Assembly (NCBI GenBank): GCA_964360255.1
Contig: CAYHVK010000006.1
Coordinates: 1-64,000, forward strand
Direction of reading: 5' to 3'
Source: CAYHVK01 sp964360255
Lineage (GTDB): Bacteria; Bdellovibrionota; Bdellovibrionia; Bdellovibrionales; UBA1609
DNA length: 64,000 bases
A model generated the notes under the pieces. The model was not told the origin of the DNA. It was given only the letters and a program-made list of their open reading frames with translations, and searched no databases. The translations under genes and the position numbers were made by a program. Below, piece after piece: positions 1-8,356 of the stretch (position 1 is its first letter; every line of letters begins with the position of its first letter).

Positions 1-1532
1 CGTGAAAAATGCTGTCGGCCTGAGTTGATACGCTGACTGTAAAGGCGCTTGTTGGCCTCTTCATTACGTTTCTGTATATCGCGTTCAGTAATTTGCGCTA
101 TCAAGATTTGGGCGTCCGTATTACCTGGATCCAGTTCAAGAGCCGGAGCCAAGCACTCTTGCATCTGAAGCGTAGTCATCGTGCCATTCATTTGCGAGCG
201 GCAATTTTCAACGGTAATGCGAATTTTATTCTCAGCTTCGATTTTCTTTTTCTCTTTGTCTTCACGCTCTTGACGAATCAATTGAAGTTCAATGGATTGT
301 TCGCAAAGTGAAGCTAAATTTTTAGAATCTTCATAGAAAGGCACAATTTGGTGAACCTCGCCGAGAAGATCGCGGCAAAACGTATAATTCCCACGCTCAA
401 AGTAGTTCTTTTTAGCGAGTTCATATTTTTCTTTTACAACGGTCATTTGCTCGCCGGTCACTTCTTTTTTAGAGCCCAACTCATGTTGACCTGTTGGTTC
501 AGCGTCTTTCTTCGTAGGCTCATCGGTGAATAGCCACATCATTGTAATGGCCGCAAAAGCCAAGCCAATTTGTACGCGGCGATTTTTAAGCAGCGCCTGG
601 GGGCTCATCGGCCGATCCACTTTGATAACTCCAGGCATTTTAGCTTCTGGGCTATCATATTGGCCATCACCAGTTATAGCGAGAGCCGAGCGAATCTGCG
701 TCGGATTATATGAGCTTTCACCGCTGTCGTCATAAACTTCTTCTTGAGCGACTGGCAACTTAGAAAGCATTTTTTCAAATTCAGTATTACGAATTTCAAA
801 AACGAGGCGGATATTTTTAATATTAATTACATCGCCACTGCGAATGGGTTGAACCACCTGTGGCTGAATCATTTCACCATTGAGTTCTGTGCCATTCGAG
901 CTGCCGTGATCAGTGACAAAATAACCTTCGTGAGTGTGCGACAGTTCAAAATGTTTACGGCTAATAGCCGCATCATTAATATAAATTTCAGATGAAGGGG
1001 AGCGGCCAACTGTCCACGAGTGGCCTTCAAGCTTAAGGACTTCTTCACTTTGCGTCGTTTGATTGAAGATTTTCAAATAAGCCACTAAATGCGAAGCTCC
1101 AGCACGAGTTGCTTCAAAGTTTCCGGGAGAAGTGTCATCATCGCGAGCTGCAAAGTCTTGAACTTGGACTTCTTCTTGTGTCACCGCTGTGGGTGCCGGT
1201 GAAACTGTTTCGGCGGTTTGCACATCTGTGACCGGGCGGGCTTCAAATTCAAAGAAGAATTCAAATGGTCCTACTGTGAAGTGAAGATCATTATCAAGAG
1301 TTACGCTTTCGACGTTTTGTGCTGAAAAGCTGATGTTGGCATAACGAGAAACTTTAGTGGCTACCCAAATGCCATTTTCTTCGCTGATTTTAATATGCTG
1401 ACGAGAAATTCCGCGCTCTTCAGGTAGAACAATCTGGCACTGATCGCTGCGGCCCGCAAAATACACCTCTCCCGGCTGAAGATTCAGCTCAGAAATGGTT
1501 TGTCCTTGCAGTACAACTCTCAGTTTAGCCAC
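1..1532 (-). CDS. Tandem FHA-domain membrane protein, C-terminal part cut by the window edge
   Basis: Open reading frame running off the left edge; about 510 codons are visible. The GTG start overlaps the previous stop by one base (TAGTG). Two FHA folds can be read. The first (about residues 1-95) has GRS and SRQH but no SNGT loop. The second (about 140-235) is canonical, with VGRSPSSEI, SRKH and SSNGTELNG. One membrane segment follows (around RRVQIGLAFAAITMMWLF), then a charged region with a TPR- or coiled-coil-like look. FHA domains bind phosphothreonine peptides, so a role in Ser/Thr-phosphorylation-dependent assembly at the membrane is likely. It is the third FHA protein in a row behind tadC. 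The degenerate first FHA may have lost ligand binding. The function is inferred from domains only. Confidence 0.85.
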   Translation of the reverse strand, partial: MAKLRVVLQGQTISELNLQPGEVYFAGRSDQCQIVLPEERGISRQHIKISEENGIWVATKVSRYANISFSAQNVESVTLDNDLHFTVGPFEFFFEFEARPVTDVQTAETVSPAPTAVTQEEVQVQDFAARDDDTSPGNFEATRAGASHLVAYLKIFNQTTQSEEVLKLEGHSWTVGRSPSSEIYINDAAISRKHFELSHTHEGYFVTDHGSSNGTELNGEMIQPQVVQPIRSGDVINIKNIRLVFEIRNTEFEKMLSKLPVAQEEVYDDSGESSYNPTQIRSALAITGDGQYDSPEAKMPGVIKVDRPMSPQALLKNRRVQIGLAFAAITMMWLFTDEPTKKDAEPTGQHELGSKKEVTGEQMTVVKEKYELAKKNYFERGNYTFCRDLLGEVHQIVPFYEDSKNLASLCEQSIELQLIRQEREDKEKKKIEAENKIRITVENCRSQMNGTMTTLQMQECLAPALELDPGNTDAQILIAQITERDIQKRNEEANKRLYSQRINSGRQHFS

Positions 1533-2512
1533 TAAAATCTATCCTTTGCTTTTTCATCACAAAATTTTCTATTCGTTTCAGCTTCGATATATTTCTTATT
1601 CGTTTGATCTGTAACCAAGTTCTTCACGTTTTCAAAAGCAGCCGTACACGAGATATATTGATTCTGTTCTTTGAGCTTTAGGCCCCGTAGTATCTCGGCG
1701 TCCACTGTGCTCCAGAAACCGCGAGATGAGGCCGACAAAAACTGTTGGCACTTTGGATGGTCTGGTTTAATCGATAAACAAGCTTGAAAAGATTCTACCG
1801 CCCTTTGGTAATTACCCGAGCGATAATCGCGATAACCACGAATGTAGTGTGAATTCACTTCATTAAAATTAGGAGCATTTTCGCCGCGGCTAGCACGATC
1901 GGCTTGAAGTTTCGCTGTCTCTGCCTCAATTGATGAAATATCCCTGACGATTTGATCTTCAGTGCGGATTGCTGACGCCATTTTTGAAACTGCCGCTGGT
2001 TTTGACCAGTAGTAAAATCCAACAAGGGCAATGATCGTGATGACGATTATATTTTGTTTCGGGAATCCAGCGCTGCGACTGCTCGAGCGACCACGACTTG
2101 GGCTTGGCATTGAGTCCCGCTTCAGGCCCATTGCCTTTGATTTAAAGAAGTCTGCGCCTTGTACAGCGAGACTATTCAGAGCATCGCTTTTCGGTGACAT
2201 CACTCTGAATTGCATTTTAGTTTCACCCAACTGAATAACAGACTTATCTCTCAACATTTGTTTTGGGCTGTCGTCGCCATTGACGATAATTTTATTCTTG
2301 TCGCTTACGTCGGTGATTTCGACTCCATTAGAAGTTACAGTAATCCAAGCATGGCTGCGACTCGATTTTGCATCGTAACTGAGAGATATATCGTTATCCG
2401 TGCCGCGCCCGATAGAAATACGTCCTGACATAATTTTAAATGTAGAGCCCTTTTCAGGACCATTTAAAATCGTGATCAAATATTCAGGAGCGGCTACGGA
2501 CAATTGACTCAT
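1532..2512 (-). CDS. FHA-TM-TPR-like protein of the Tad cluster
   Basis: 326 aa. An N-terminal FHA domain (about residues 10-105) carries SIGRGTDNDI and SRSHAWI. It is followed by a basic Ser/Arg-rich linker, one membrane helix (NIIVITIIALVGFYYWS, about 155-172) and a helical C-terminal half. The stretch NSHYIRGYRDYRSGNYQRAV resembles a tetratricopeptide repeat and is followed by Cys-containing helices. It starts 2 nt after the stop of the upstream FHA gene and hands over to the next through TAGTG, so the three FHA genes should be co-translated. It probably anchors a phosphopeptide-binding head in the cytoplasm and a protein-interaction domain on the other side of the membrane. No catalytic residues are visible. 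Confidence 0.88.
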   Translation of the reverse strand: MSQLSVAAPEYLITILNGPEKGSTFKIMSGRISIGRGTDNDISLSYDAKSSRSHAWITVTSNGVEITDVSDKNKIIVNGDDSPKQMLRDKSVIQLGETKMQFRVMSPKSDALNSLAVQGADFFKSKAMGLKRDSMPSPSRGRSSSRSAGFPKQNIIVITIIALVGFYYWSKPAAVSKMASAIRTEDQIVRDISSIEAETAKLQADRASRGENAPNFNEVNSHYIRGYRDYRSGNYQRAVESFQACLSIKPDHPKCQQFLSASSRGFWSTVDAEILRGLKLKEQNQYISCTAAFENVKNLVTDQTNKKYIEAETNRKFCDEKAKDRF

Positions 2513-2514
2513 GC

Positions 2515-4152
2515 TTAAGCGACTCCTTTCGGGCTAAAAGTAATCAGTATATAAGCGAGTTCTTTGTGACCATGGATACCTTGGGCACGAATCGTATAGT
2601 TCACATTGTTAATTTCGAGTGAATCTTCAGCTGAATGTGTGGCATCGTCTTGGGCCACTTGTACAAGAGAGTTCAGGTTCAAGCGAAGGGACTGCTCGAG
2701 GATGCTCTCAAGTTTTGTATGAATCCAGTCTTGGCCTCGAGCAATTTGTTCGGCAAATTGGGCATTAGCTGCCGCAAACGAACCTTCGCGAGGGTTAATC
2801 ACTGCGGCTGGCATTTCTAATGAATTCACTAAACCATTCATTTCATTGGTGCGATCAAATTCATAGTTGTTGCCAACAAGAGCGCCCATGTCTCCGGATA
2901 GGGCTCTCTGAACGGCGTTGTTCACATTCGATGCCAGCTCTTGAAGTTGCGGGAACATGTAAGTCACGACCACTTGAGTTTTGCCATCAGCAAGAGCGGC
3001 TTTAACTTGGGCATTCATTTGATCCACTGGATGTTCGATCAGACGAACTAAGAAGTAATAAAGAATCCCACCAAATATAAGAGCCAAGCATAAAACTTGA
3101 ACAAGGAGACCCAGAGTCTTTTCATTGCTCACGGCTAGCGTGCCCATATTATAGATAACAACAGCATGAGCTTGAATTGTGGTCGAGCCTGTCATTGGAT
3201 TCAAGAAAGCGATAGGAATAAGAACACCAACCGTAGAATCATCAATCTGCTCAACAGCTTCTTGACCGAATTTACGGGCTGTATTTACAAAGGCTTCAGA
3301 AGCCGAACGACCTGCTAAATTGGGCGGAGCTAAAATTTCACCGTTAGAGTGAGCAATAATATAGGCCTTATCGACACCCGGCTCGTTGTCGGCATTTTCA
3401 GTTGTCAGGGCCGACATCAATTGTTGTTGAATGGCTCCACGATTTTGCGCGGCTAAGTTGCGAGCAATTGTTTTTGCACGGTTTTGACTCTCGCGCTCAA
3501 CGCTATCTTTTAAAATGCGTGTGAGTGGAATAGCTGAGAAACAAGTCACAATAACGACGAATGATAAGGTGAAAAGAGCGAGAACCCAACGGAACTCGAG
3601 CCATTCAGGAAGTTTATAAACTCCGGGCATCACAACATTTTCAAAATAGTTTTTGGCGAGATCAATGAAGCCCTGCTGTTGTGGTAAAGCTTGTGTTGTT
3701 GGTTGACCTGTCGGCATGCTCACTGCATTCAGATTCGGTGCTTCCGTAGGCATTTGAGCCTGGGGATAATCTTGTAGAGCTAAATTGCCATCATATTGTT
3801 GAGCAGGAACCATCGCATGAGGCGAAGGATTCTGTGTGGCGGGACGCGGACGTGAGCGAGCCACGGCTTTATCTGTTACTTCAAGAATCATATCATTCAG
3901 AGTGATTTTATCACCGCTGCCGATTTTCTGGCTCTTGATTTGAACTCCGTTCACGAAAGTTCCGTTACGTGAACCCATATCAGTTAAAATCACTTTATCC
4001 GGAAGCACTTCAATACGGGCATGTTGCTTAGAAATATTTTGACTGCTGATCACGATATCGCAATTCGGCGCTCGACCAATTGTGGTTGGCCCGCTTCGAA
4101 GCTGAAATGTCTGACCGGCAAACTTGCCGCTAAGTATTCGCAGCGACCACAT
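2515..4152 (-). CDS. FHA domain protein with periplasmic sensor region and PAS-like tail
   Basis: 545 aa with the chosen ATG, which has a GGAG about nine bases upstream and begins MWSLRILSGKFAGQTF exactly where the FHA fold begins; a longer frame to 4209 is less likely. Order: a canonical FHA domain (residues 1-95; TIGRAPNCDI, SKQHARIE, GSRNGTFVNG), a Gln/Pro-rich linker, a first membrane helix (WVLALFTLSFVVIVTCF), a predicted periplasmic region of about 130 aa, a second helix (LLVQVLCLALIFGGILYYFL), a HAMP-like stretch and a PAS-like C-terminus with MPAAVINP. This is the layout of a chemoreceptor or kinase without kinase or methyl-accepting domains. It overlaps the DUF192 gene by 23 nt. It could report an outside signal to the pilus machinery. 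Confidence 0.85.
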   Translation of the reverse strand: MWSLRILSGKFAGQTFQLRSGPTTIGRAPNCDIVISSQNISKQHARIEVLPDKVILTDMGSRNGTFVNGVQIKSQKIGSGDKITLNDMILEVTDKAVARSRPRPATQNPSPHAMVPAQQYDGNLALQDYPQAQMPTEAPNLNAVSMPTGQPTTQALPQQQGFIDLAKNYFENVVMPGVYKLPEWLEFRWVLALFTLSFVVIVTCFSAIPLTRILKDSVERESQNRAKTIARNLAAQNRGAIQQQLMSALTTENADNEPGVDKAYIIAHSNGEILAPPNLAGRSASEAFVNTARKFGQEAVEQIDDSTVGVLIPIAFLNPMTGSTTIQAHAVVIYNMGTLAVSNEKTLGLLVQVLCLALIFGGILYYFLVRLIEHPVDQMNAQVKAALADGKTQVVVTYMFPQLQELASNVNNAVQRALSGDMGALVGNNYEFDRTNEMNGLVNSLEMPAAVINPREGSFAAANAQFAEQIARGQDWIHTKLESILEQSLRLNLNSLVQVAQDDATHSAEDSLEINNVNYTIRAQGIHGHKELAYILITFSPKGVA

Positions 4153-4489
4153 GCAATTGATCTCCAACTTTGATTTGTGTTTGCTGAACTGTTCCTGCCT
4201 TAAATTCAAAAACTGATTTTGCGCCCCATACTGGTAGTACTAAGCGCCAAGGTTTTACTGTTTCAAAAACAGCCTTCACTTTAAAATCGCGATCAACGAA
4301 AACCACATCGATCGGAAAGCTCATAAAACAAGTGTGAATGCTACTGCAGTTATCAAACCACATTGTTTCTTTCTCTGAGATAGAACTGCGCCCAATCAAA
4401 CCGCGAACTCGGTCAGTGAAGCTTTTCGCCACCGCTACCGTATCAACCACAGGTTTATTTTGTGTCACGTTCATAAGTCCCATCATCAT
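4130..4489 (-). CDS. DUF192 family protein
   Basis: 119 aa. It shows the DUF192 pattern: an N-terminal strand plus RVRGLIGRSSI, a central MWFDNCSSIHTCFMSFPIDVVFVD corresponding to the family's usual FWMKNT..PLD..F.D signature, and a C-terminal VFEFKAGT. In this copy the usual Met-Lys-Asn is replaced by Cys-Phe-Met. The start overlaps the tadC stop as ATGA; three Met codons near the start (4489, 4486 and 4474) leave the exact N-terminus open. DUF192 proteins have no settled function, although they recur beside Tad and prepilin genes. The position between tadC and the FHA genes suggests a small accessory of the pilus or secretion system. No signal peptide is visible. Confidence 0.82.
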   Translation of the reverse strand: MMMGLMNVTQNKPVVDTVAVAKSFTDRVRGLIGRSSISEKETMWFDNCSSIHTCFMSFPIDVVFVDRDFKVKAVFETVKPWRLVLPVWGAKSVFEFKAGTVQQTQIKVGDQLHVVAANT

Positions 4490-5382
4490 CCACCAAAAAA
4501 CTGTAAAACGACCGGTGCAAAAACTACGATAAACACCGCCGGTAAAATAAAAAGAATCATCGGAATGAGCATCATCTGTGAAGCGCGCGCTCCGGCTTTT
4601 TCAGCTCGAACGAAGCGCTCAAGGCGCATTTGCGTTGATTGATCTTTCAGCACTGTCGTAATCGATGTGCCGGTAAATTCGGCATCGTTCACAACAGCCA
4701 CTAAACTCGTGATTTCAGAAATATCAAGACGGTGAGCCATGGACTTCAAAGCATCTTGTCGGCTTTGACCGAGTTGGATGTCGTTGAGCGCGGTGCGAAG
4801 TTCTTCGGCTAAAACGCTGTCGCGAGATTTATCGATGATGCGCTGGATGGCGGTAATAAAATCAAGACCCGCTTCAGTGGCCAGAGCGAGAAGATCGATA
4901 AAGAACGGCAAATCAGAAACCACAGAAACGTAGCGTTCTTTCGAAATTGAGGTGGCGTAAATATCCCAATAGAAAAATCCTAGAATTCCAAAACCTAAGA
5001 GAAGGGCATCGTTATAACCCAATGACATAGTGAAATTCATCAAGATTAAAACGATTGGGAAGCCTAAGCCCCATAAGATTTTTAGTCCGATAAATTCATC
5101 AACATTAATTTCACCAAGCAATCCGGCGCGCTCGAGTTTTCTCTCAACCTTTTTACGGTACTCGGGATTTTTAAAGCGGACGGCGTGCTGCAAAGTGAAG
5201 TTGTGCACAAGAGGACGCGAAAAATTAATGAACATGGATTTCGATTTTGCTGGCTCGTCACCAGTGGCCCATGCTAAAGCTGTAGCATCGGTGTTCTTGC
5301 CAAGCAGAGCGCGTGCAAATAAAAACACGCTGACTCCTGTCAGGAGCAGAGATGAAATTAATAATATAAAACTCCAACTCAT
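4486..5382 (-). CDS. tadC: TadC-like inner-membrane protein (T2SS F family)
   Basis: 298 aa with an N-terminal membrane helix, a pair of helices around residues 105-150 and a C-terminal helix (MILFILPAVFIVVFAPVVL). The GspF/T2SSF domain occupies about residues 160-285 and contains DLPFFIDLLALATEAGLDF and the GTSI...LKDQS..MR..R..RAEK.G stretch typical of TadC. TadB and TadC form the inner-membrane platform of Tad pili and energise assembly with the CpaF ATPase. Here tadC opens a minus-strand run of five overlapping genes, and its start lies only 8 bp from that of maf on the other strand. TadB, CpaF and the pilin are not in the window, so the rest of the locus must lie beyond the left edge or elsewhere. 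TadB is the alternative name, but length and motifs favour TadC. Confidence 0.88.
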   Translation of the reverse strand: MSWSFILLISSLLLTGVSVFLFARALLGKNTDATALAWATGDEPAKSKSMFINFSRPLVHNFTLQHAVRFKNPEYRKKVERKLERAGLLGEINVDEFIGLKILWGLGFPIVLILMNFTMSLGYNDALLLGFGILGFFYWDIYATSISKERYVSVVSDLPFFIDLLALATEAGLDFITAIQRIIDKSRDSVLAEELRTALNDIQLGQSRQDALKSMAHRLDISEITSLVAVVNDAEFTGTSITTVLKDQSTQMRLERFVRAEKAGARASQMMLIPMILFILPAVFIVVFAPVVLQFFGG

Positions 5383-5390
5383 AAGACCTT

Positions 5391-5993
5391 ATGCACGAGC
5401 TATTACTCGTTTCTCAATCACCCAGACGCCGCGAACTGCTCACAGAAGCTGGGTATTTGTTTCGTGTCGACTCAGTTAAACTATCGGAAATAATTGATAA
5501 AAACGTGAATCTCGAAGACGCTGTCTCAAAATTAGCCAGAGAGAAGGCTGAGGCCTACCTAGACCAGCATAAGTCATTGAAAGGACAGAACATTTTAGTC
5601 TTGTCTGCTGACACGATTGTAGTCGTCGAGCAAGATGTGCTCGGGAAGCCAGAAACAAAATTGCAGGCCCGTGAATTTTTACGACGTTTGTCGGGTCGAG
5701 TGCATAGAGTTTTGACAGGAATTTACCTGTCAGATTTATCGACAGGTCGGGATTTCAGGGCGACCGAGACCACAACCATCACCTTTCGAACCTTAACTGA
5801 AGAAGAAATTTTCAATTACATCGAAACCGGTGAGCCCATGGATAAAGCCGGTGCTTACGGAATTCAAGGCCTAGGTCGAGATTTCGTCTCTGGCATAAAA
5901 GGTTCCTGGTCGAACGTAGTGGGTCTTCCACTAGAATTATTAGATCGAACACTACTTGAAAATAATTGGTTCGTTAAAAGAGTCACGCAATGA
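5391..5993 (+). CDS. maf: Maf-like nucleoside triphosphate pyrophosphatase
   Basis: 200 aa. It begins with the family signature LLVSQSPRRRELL, followed by LSADTIVVV, KPETKLQAREFLRRLSGR, a FRTLTEEEI stretch and DKAGAYGIQGLG. These match the YhdE branch, which hydrolyses dTTP, UTP and modified pyrimidine triphosphates to monophosphates, acting as a house-cleaning enzyme and linked to septum control in some bacteria. The start is fixed by the signature beginning at residue 4; there is no strong ribosome-binding site. The stop overlaps yggS as ATGA, so maf-yggS-proC look like one operon. The promoter must sit inside tadC or very close to the start, because only 8 bp separate the two genes. Confidence 0.93.
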   Translation: MHELLLVSQSPRRRELLTEAGYLFRVDSVKLSEIIDKNVNLEDAVSKLAREKAEAYLDQHKSLKGQNILVLSADTIVVVEQDVLGKPETKLQAREFLRRLSGRVHRVLTGIYLSDLSTGRDFRATETTTITFRTLTEEEIFNYIETGEPMDKAGAYGIQGLGRDFVSGIKGSWSNVVGLPLELLDRTLLENNWFVKRVTQ

Positions 5994-6697
5994 CAACGCT
6001 CGAAAATCGAATACAGCAAGTTGAGGACCGCATAAAAAAAGCGGCTCAAGCGGGCGGTCGTAAACGCGAGGATGTTTTGCTTTTAGCCGTGACCAAAACT
6101 TGGGGAGCCGATGTTGTAAGAAAAGCTTACGATGCAGGGCTTAGAAATTTCGGTGAAAATTACGTCCAAGAAGCTCTCGAAAAAATTGAGAATTTAAAAA
6201 ATGAGATTCCAGAGGCAAAATGGCATTTTATCGGCCACTTACAATCGAATAAAGTTAAAAATTTAATCGGCAAATTTGAAATGATTCACTCAGTTGATCG
6301 CATAAGTTTGGCTGAAGAAATTTCAAAACGCGTTGATCAAAATCCTGATGTTAATGAGCCTCAGAAAATTTTAATCGAAGTGAATATTGCTAATGAAGAA
6401 TCAAAAAATGGAATTTCTTTCGAGGCTTTGCCAGAATTTTTAGACGAAATTCAGGCCTTCCAGCACATTATGGTTCGCGGTTTGATGATTATGCCGCCTA
6501 TCTCTGAGTCCAAAACCGAAGTGAAAAGACTGTTTAATCAAATTCGTGACGAGAAAGACCGCCTTTCAACGCGCTTGAGTTCGCCGCACAGCTTGATTGA
6601 ACTCTCAATGGGAACCAGTCATGATTATGTAGAAGCAATCGAGGCTGGCGCTACAATTGTTAGACTCGGTACGACTCTATTTGGCGAAAGAGAATAA
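5990..6697 (+). CDS. yggS: YggS/PLPBP family pyridoxal-phosphate homeostasis protein
   Basis: 235 aa, the usual family length. It has the PLP-binding lysine in LLAVTK (about residue 36), the FGENYVQEALEKIE motif, WHFIGHLQSNKVKN, and a C-terminal phosphate-binding SMGTSHDYVEAIEAGATIVRLGT. These proteins hold PLP on a fold-type III barrel and buffer free PLP, with pleiotropic effects on amino-acid metabolism. The gene overlaps maf by 4 nt and proC begins 2 nt after its stop. The yggS-proC neighbourhood is common across bacteria. Confidence 0.95.
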   Translation: MTTLENRIQQVEDRIKKAAQAGGRKREDVLLLAVTKTWGADVVRKAYDAGLRNFGENYVQEALEKIENLKNEIPEAKWHFIGHLQSNKVKNLIGKFEMIHSVDRISLAEEISKRVDQNPDVNEPQKILIEVNIANEESKNGISFEALPEFLDEIQAFQHIMVRGLMIMPPISESKTEVKRLFNQIRDEKDRLSTRLSSPHSLIELSMGTSHDYVEAIEAGATIVRLGTTLFGERE

Positions 6698-6699
6698 AG

Positions 6700-7560
6700 A
6701 TGGGCGCAGCTGACGTTATTAGAACAAAGAAAATTGGAATCATTGGTTGCGGTAATTTAGGTCAGGCGGTGATGAAGGCCTTTCTTGATTCTGGTTTAGT
6801 ACAGGCTCAGAACGTTTTTATCACCAATACTCGTCTTGAGAAATCAGAAAAATTAGCTCGTGAATATGGTGTGAATGCACTCGCTACAAACGAAGAGTTG
6901 GTTGAAAAAGTCGACGTCGTTATCATCGGGGTAAAACCGCAAGATATCTACCAGATCATCGAGCCCATTGCCTCAGTTTTTCATGAGGATCATATTGTCA
7001 TGTCATTAGCCGCTGGCGTGACAGTCCAAGCTCTTCAGTCTTTGATTCCGGATTGCAAAAATCATATTCGCGTAATGCCGAATACAGCGGCCCGAGTGAA
7101 AAAATCAGTGATTGCTTATTCGACTTCGCATTCGGCTCAGTCTCATGTGCCGTGGGTTGAAATGCTCCTCTCAACAATGGGCTACGTAGTGGCTGTCGAG
7201 GACGGCGACGAGATGCAAGCTGTAGTCGTTGGAGCGAGTTCTGGTGTCGGCTTTGTATTTGAGCTCATGATTTATTGGAAAGAATGGCTGGAAGAACGGG
7301 GTATAGAACCCGATATAGCGAAAAAAATTACGGTTCAGACGTTTTTAGGGGCTTCAATATTAGCCGAAGAGGCCTCCCAAACGAGTCTAGATGAATTGCA
7401 GAGGAAAGTGACCTCTTCAAAAGGGGTCACGGCAGCGGGCCTGAATTCAATACGCGAACTGGAAATTGAGAGAGCTCTGCGCTATAGCTTTGAAAAAGCA
7501 GCTCTGAGAGATAAGGAACTTGGCGAAAGCTGGCAGAAAAGCGAAAAAAATCGGGGCTAG
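6700..7560 (+). CDS. proC: Pyrroline-5-carboxylate reductase
   Basis: 286 aa. An N-terminal Rossmann fold (IGIIGCGNLGQAVMKAF, about residues 12-28) binds NAD(P)H. Further family marks are VIIGVKPQDI, MSLAAGVTV, IRVMPNTAA and the C-terminal dimerisation domain with KVTSSKGVTAAGLNSIRELE. The enzyme catalyses the last step of proline synthesis. It is translated just after yggS. No terminator is evident between this stop and divIVA 69 nt downstream, so divIVA may share the transcript. Confidence 0.95.
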   Translation: MGAADVIRTKKIGIIGCGNLGQAVMKAFLDSGLVQAQNVFITNTRLEKSEKLAREYGVNALATNEELVEKVDVVIIGVKPQDIYQIIEPIASVFHEDHIVMSLAAGVTVQALQSLIPDCKNHIRVMPNTAARVKKSVIAYSTSHSAQSHVPWVEMLLSTMGYVVAVEDGDEMQAVVVGASSGVGFVFELMIYWKEWLEERGIEPDIAKKITVQTFLGASILAEEASQTSLDELQRKVTSSKGVTAAGLNSIRELEIERALRYSFEKAALRDKELGESWQKSEKNRG

Positions 7561-7629
7561 GCCTGCAATTCAAGTTGCGCCTGGCGCACCATTTCTTTAA
7601 GATTTTTAATTGTGATCCAAGGGGGAAAC

Positions 7630-8250
7630 ATGAAAATAGCTCCAATCGATATTGCTCATAAATCGTTTACACGCAAAATGATGGGTTTAGACCAAAATGA
7701 GGTCATGGACTTTTTGCGCCAAATCGCCGACGAAATGGAAGCTCTTATTCGTGACCGCAACAACCTTCGTGAACAGCTTCGCGAAAAAGATCTCGCGATT
7801 ATCGAATTCCGCGAGCGTGATGAACTTCTTAAGAGCACAATCACCACAGCCACTCGCATGTCTGAAAAGATGCAACAAGATGCTGAGCGTGAGACGCGTT
7901 TGATTCTTAACGATGCAAAACAACAAGCAGAAATGATTGTTCGCGATGCGCGTGATTCTCTGAAAAAGATTTTCCAAGAGATCAACGATTTGAAACGCAT
8001 TCGTATGCAGTATGAAAATAACATTCGTACAATCGTTCAATCTCACTTGCAGATGATCGATCAAGGGCAGAAAATTATGCCTGATCCTGAACTCACTCCA
8101 TCGGCGACTTTAGCTCCGCCTGCTGCGCCAACAAATGCTTACACTCAAGCCGCGGCACAAGCTCAAAATTCCAGCATGACTGAAAGAGATATCATTAAGC
8201 AGAATGTGACAGATGCTGTAAGCCGTTCAATCCGTAATCTTGATCTTTAA
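7630..8250 (+). CDS. divIVA: DivIVA-domain polar/septal organiser
   Basis: 206 aa from the ATG preceded by AAGGGGGAAAC; the in-frame GTG at 7612 lacks a site of this quality. The N-terminus MKIAPIDIAHKSFTRKMMG and the following EVMDFLRQIADEMEALI are the DivIVA membrane-curvature-binding domain. Residues 35-140 are a long coiled coil rich in Arg and Glu. The tail is Pro/Ala-rich and ends in a short helix. DivIVA proteins gather at negatively curved membrane and recruit division or polar proteins. In Bdellovibrio a DivIVA homologue is known to affect progeny cell shape, and the yggS-proC context is the usual one. The frames on the other strand are artefacts of the repetitive coiled-coil codons. 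Confidence 0.92.
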   Translation: MKIAPIDIAHKSFTRKMMGLDQNEVMDFLRQIADEMEALIRDRNNLREQLREKDLAIIEFRERDELLKSTITTATRMSEKMQQDAERETRLILNDAKQQAEMIVRDARDSLKKIFQEINDLKRIRMQYENNIRTIVQSHLQMIDQGQKIMPDPELTPSATLAPPAAPTNAYTQAAAQAQNSSMTERDIIKQNVTDAVSRSIRNLDL

Positions 8251-8252
8251 TT

Positions 8253-8300
8253 CGGACAGTCTGTCCGTTCTTTTAAGTGTCCGAGAATTCCCGGACACTT
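8253..8300 (+). terminator. Double hairpin behind divIVA, likely terminator
   Basis: Two inverted repeats follow the divIVA stop directly. The first (8253-8267) has 7-base arms CGGACAG/CTGTCCG and is followed by TTCTTTT. The second (8275-8300) has 9-base arms AAGTGTCCG/CGGACACTT around an 8-base loop. The first fits a rho-independent terminator; the second lacks a T run. Both share the core TGTCCG. Confidence 0.6.
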
Positions 8301-8356
8301 AATTAAAACAGTAAAGTCATTGATTCTTTATTTAGTTTATTCTATCAACTGGTATC

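Noticed and set aside
5030..5479. 149-codon plus-strand frame
   Set aside because: Antisense to tadC and running into maf in another frame; no start signal.
7656..8064. Two minus-strand frames of over 120 codons
   Set aside because: Shadows of the DivIVA coiled coil, whose biased codons leave other frames open.
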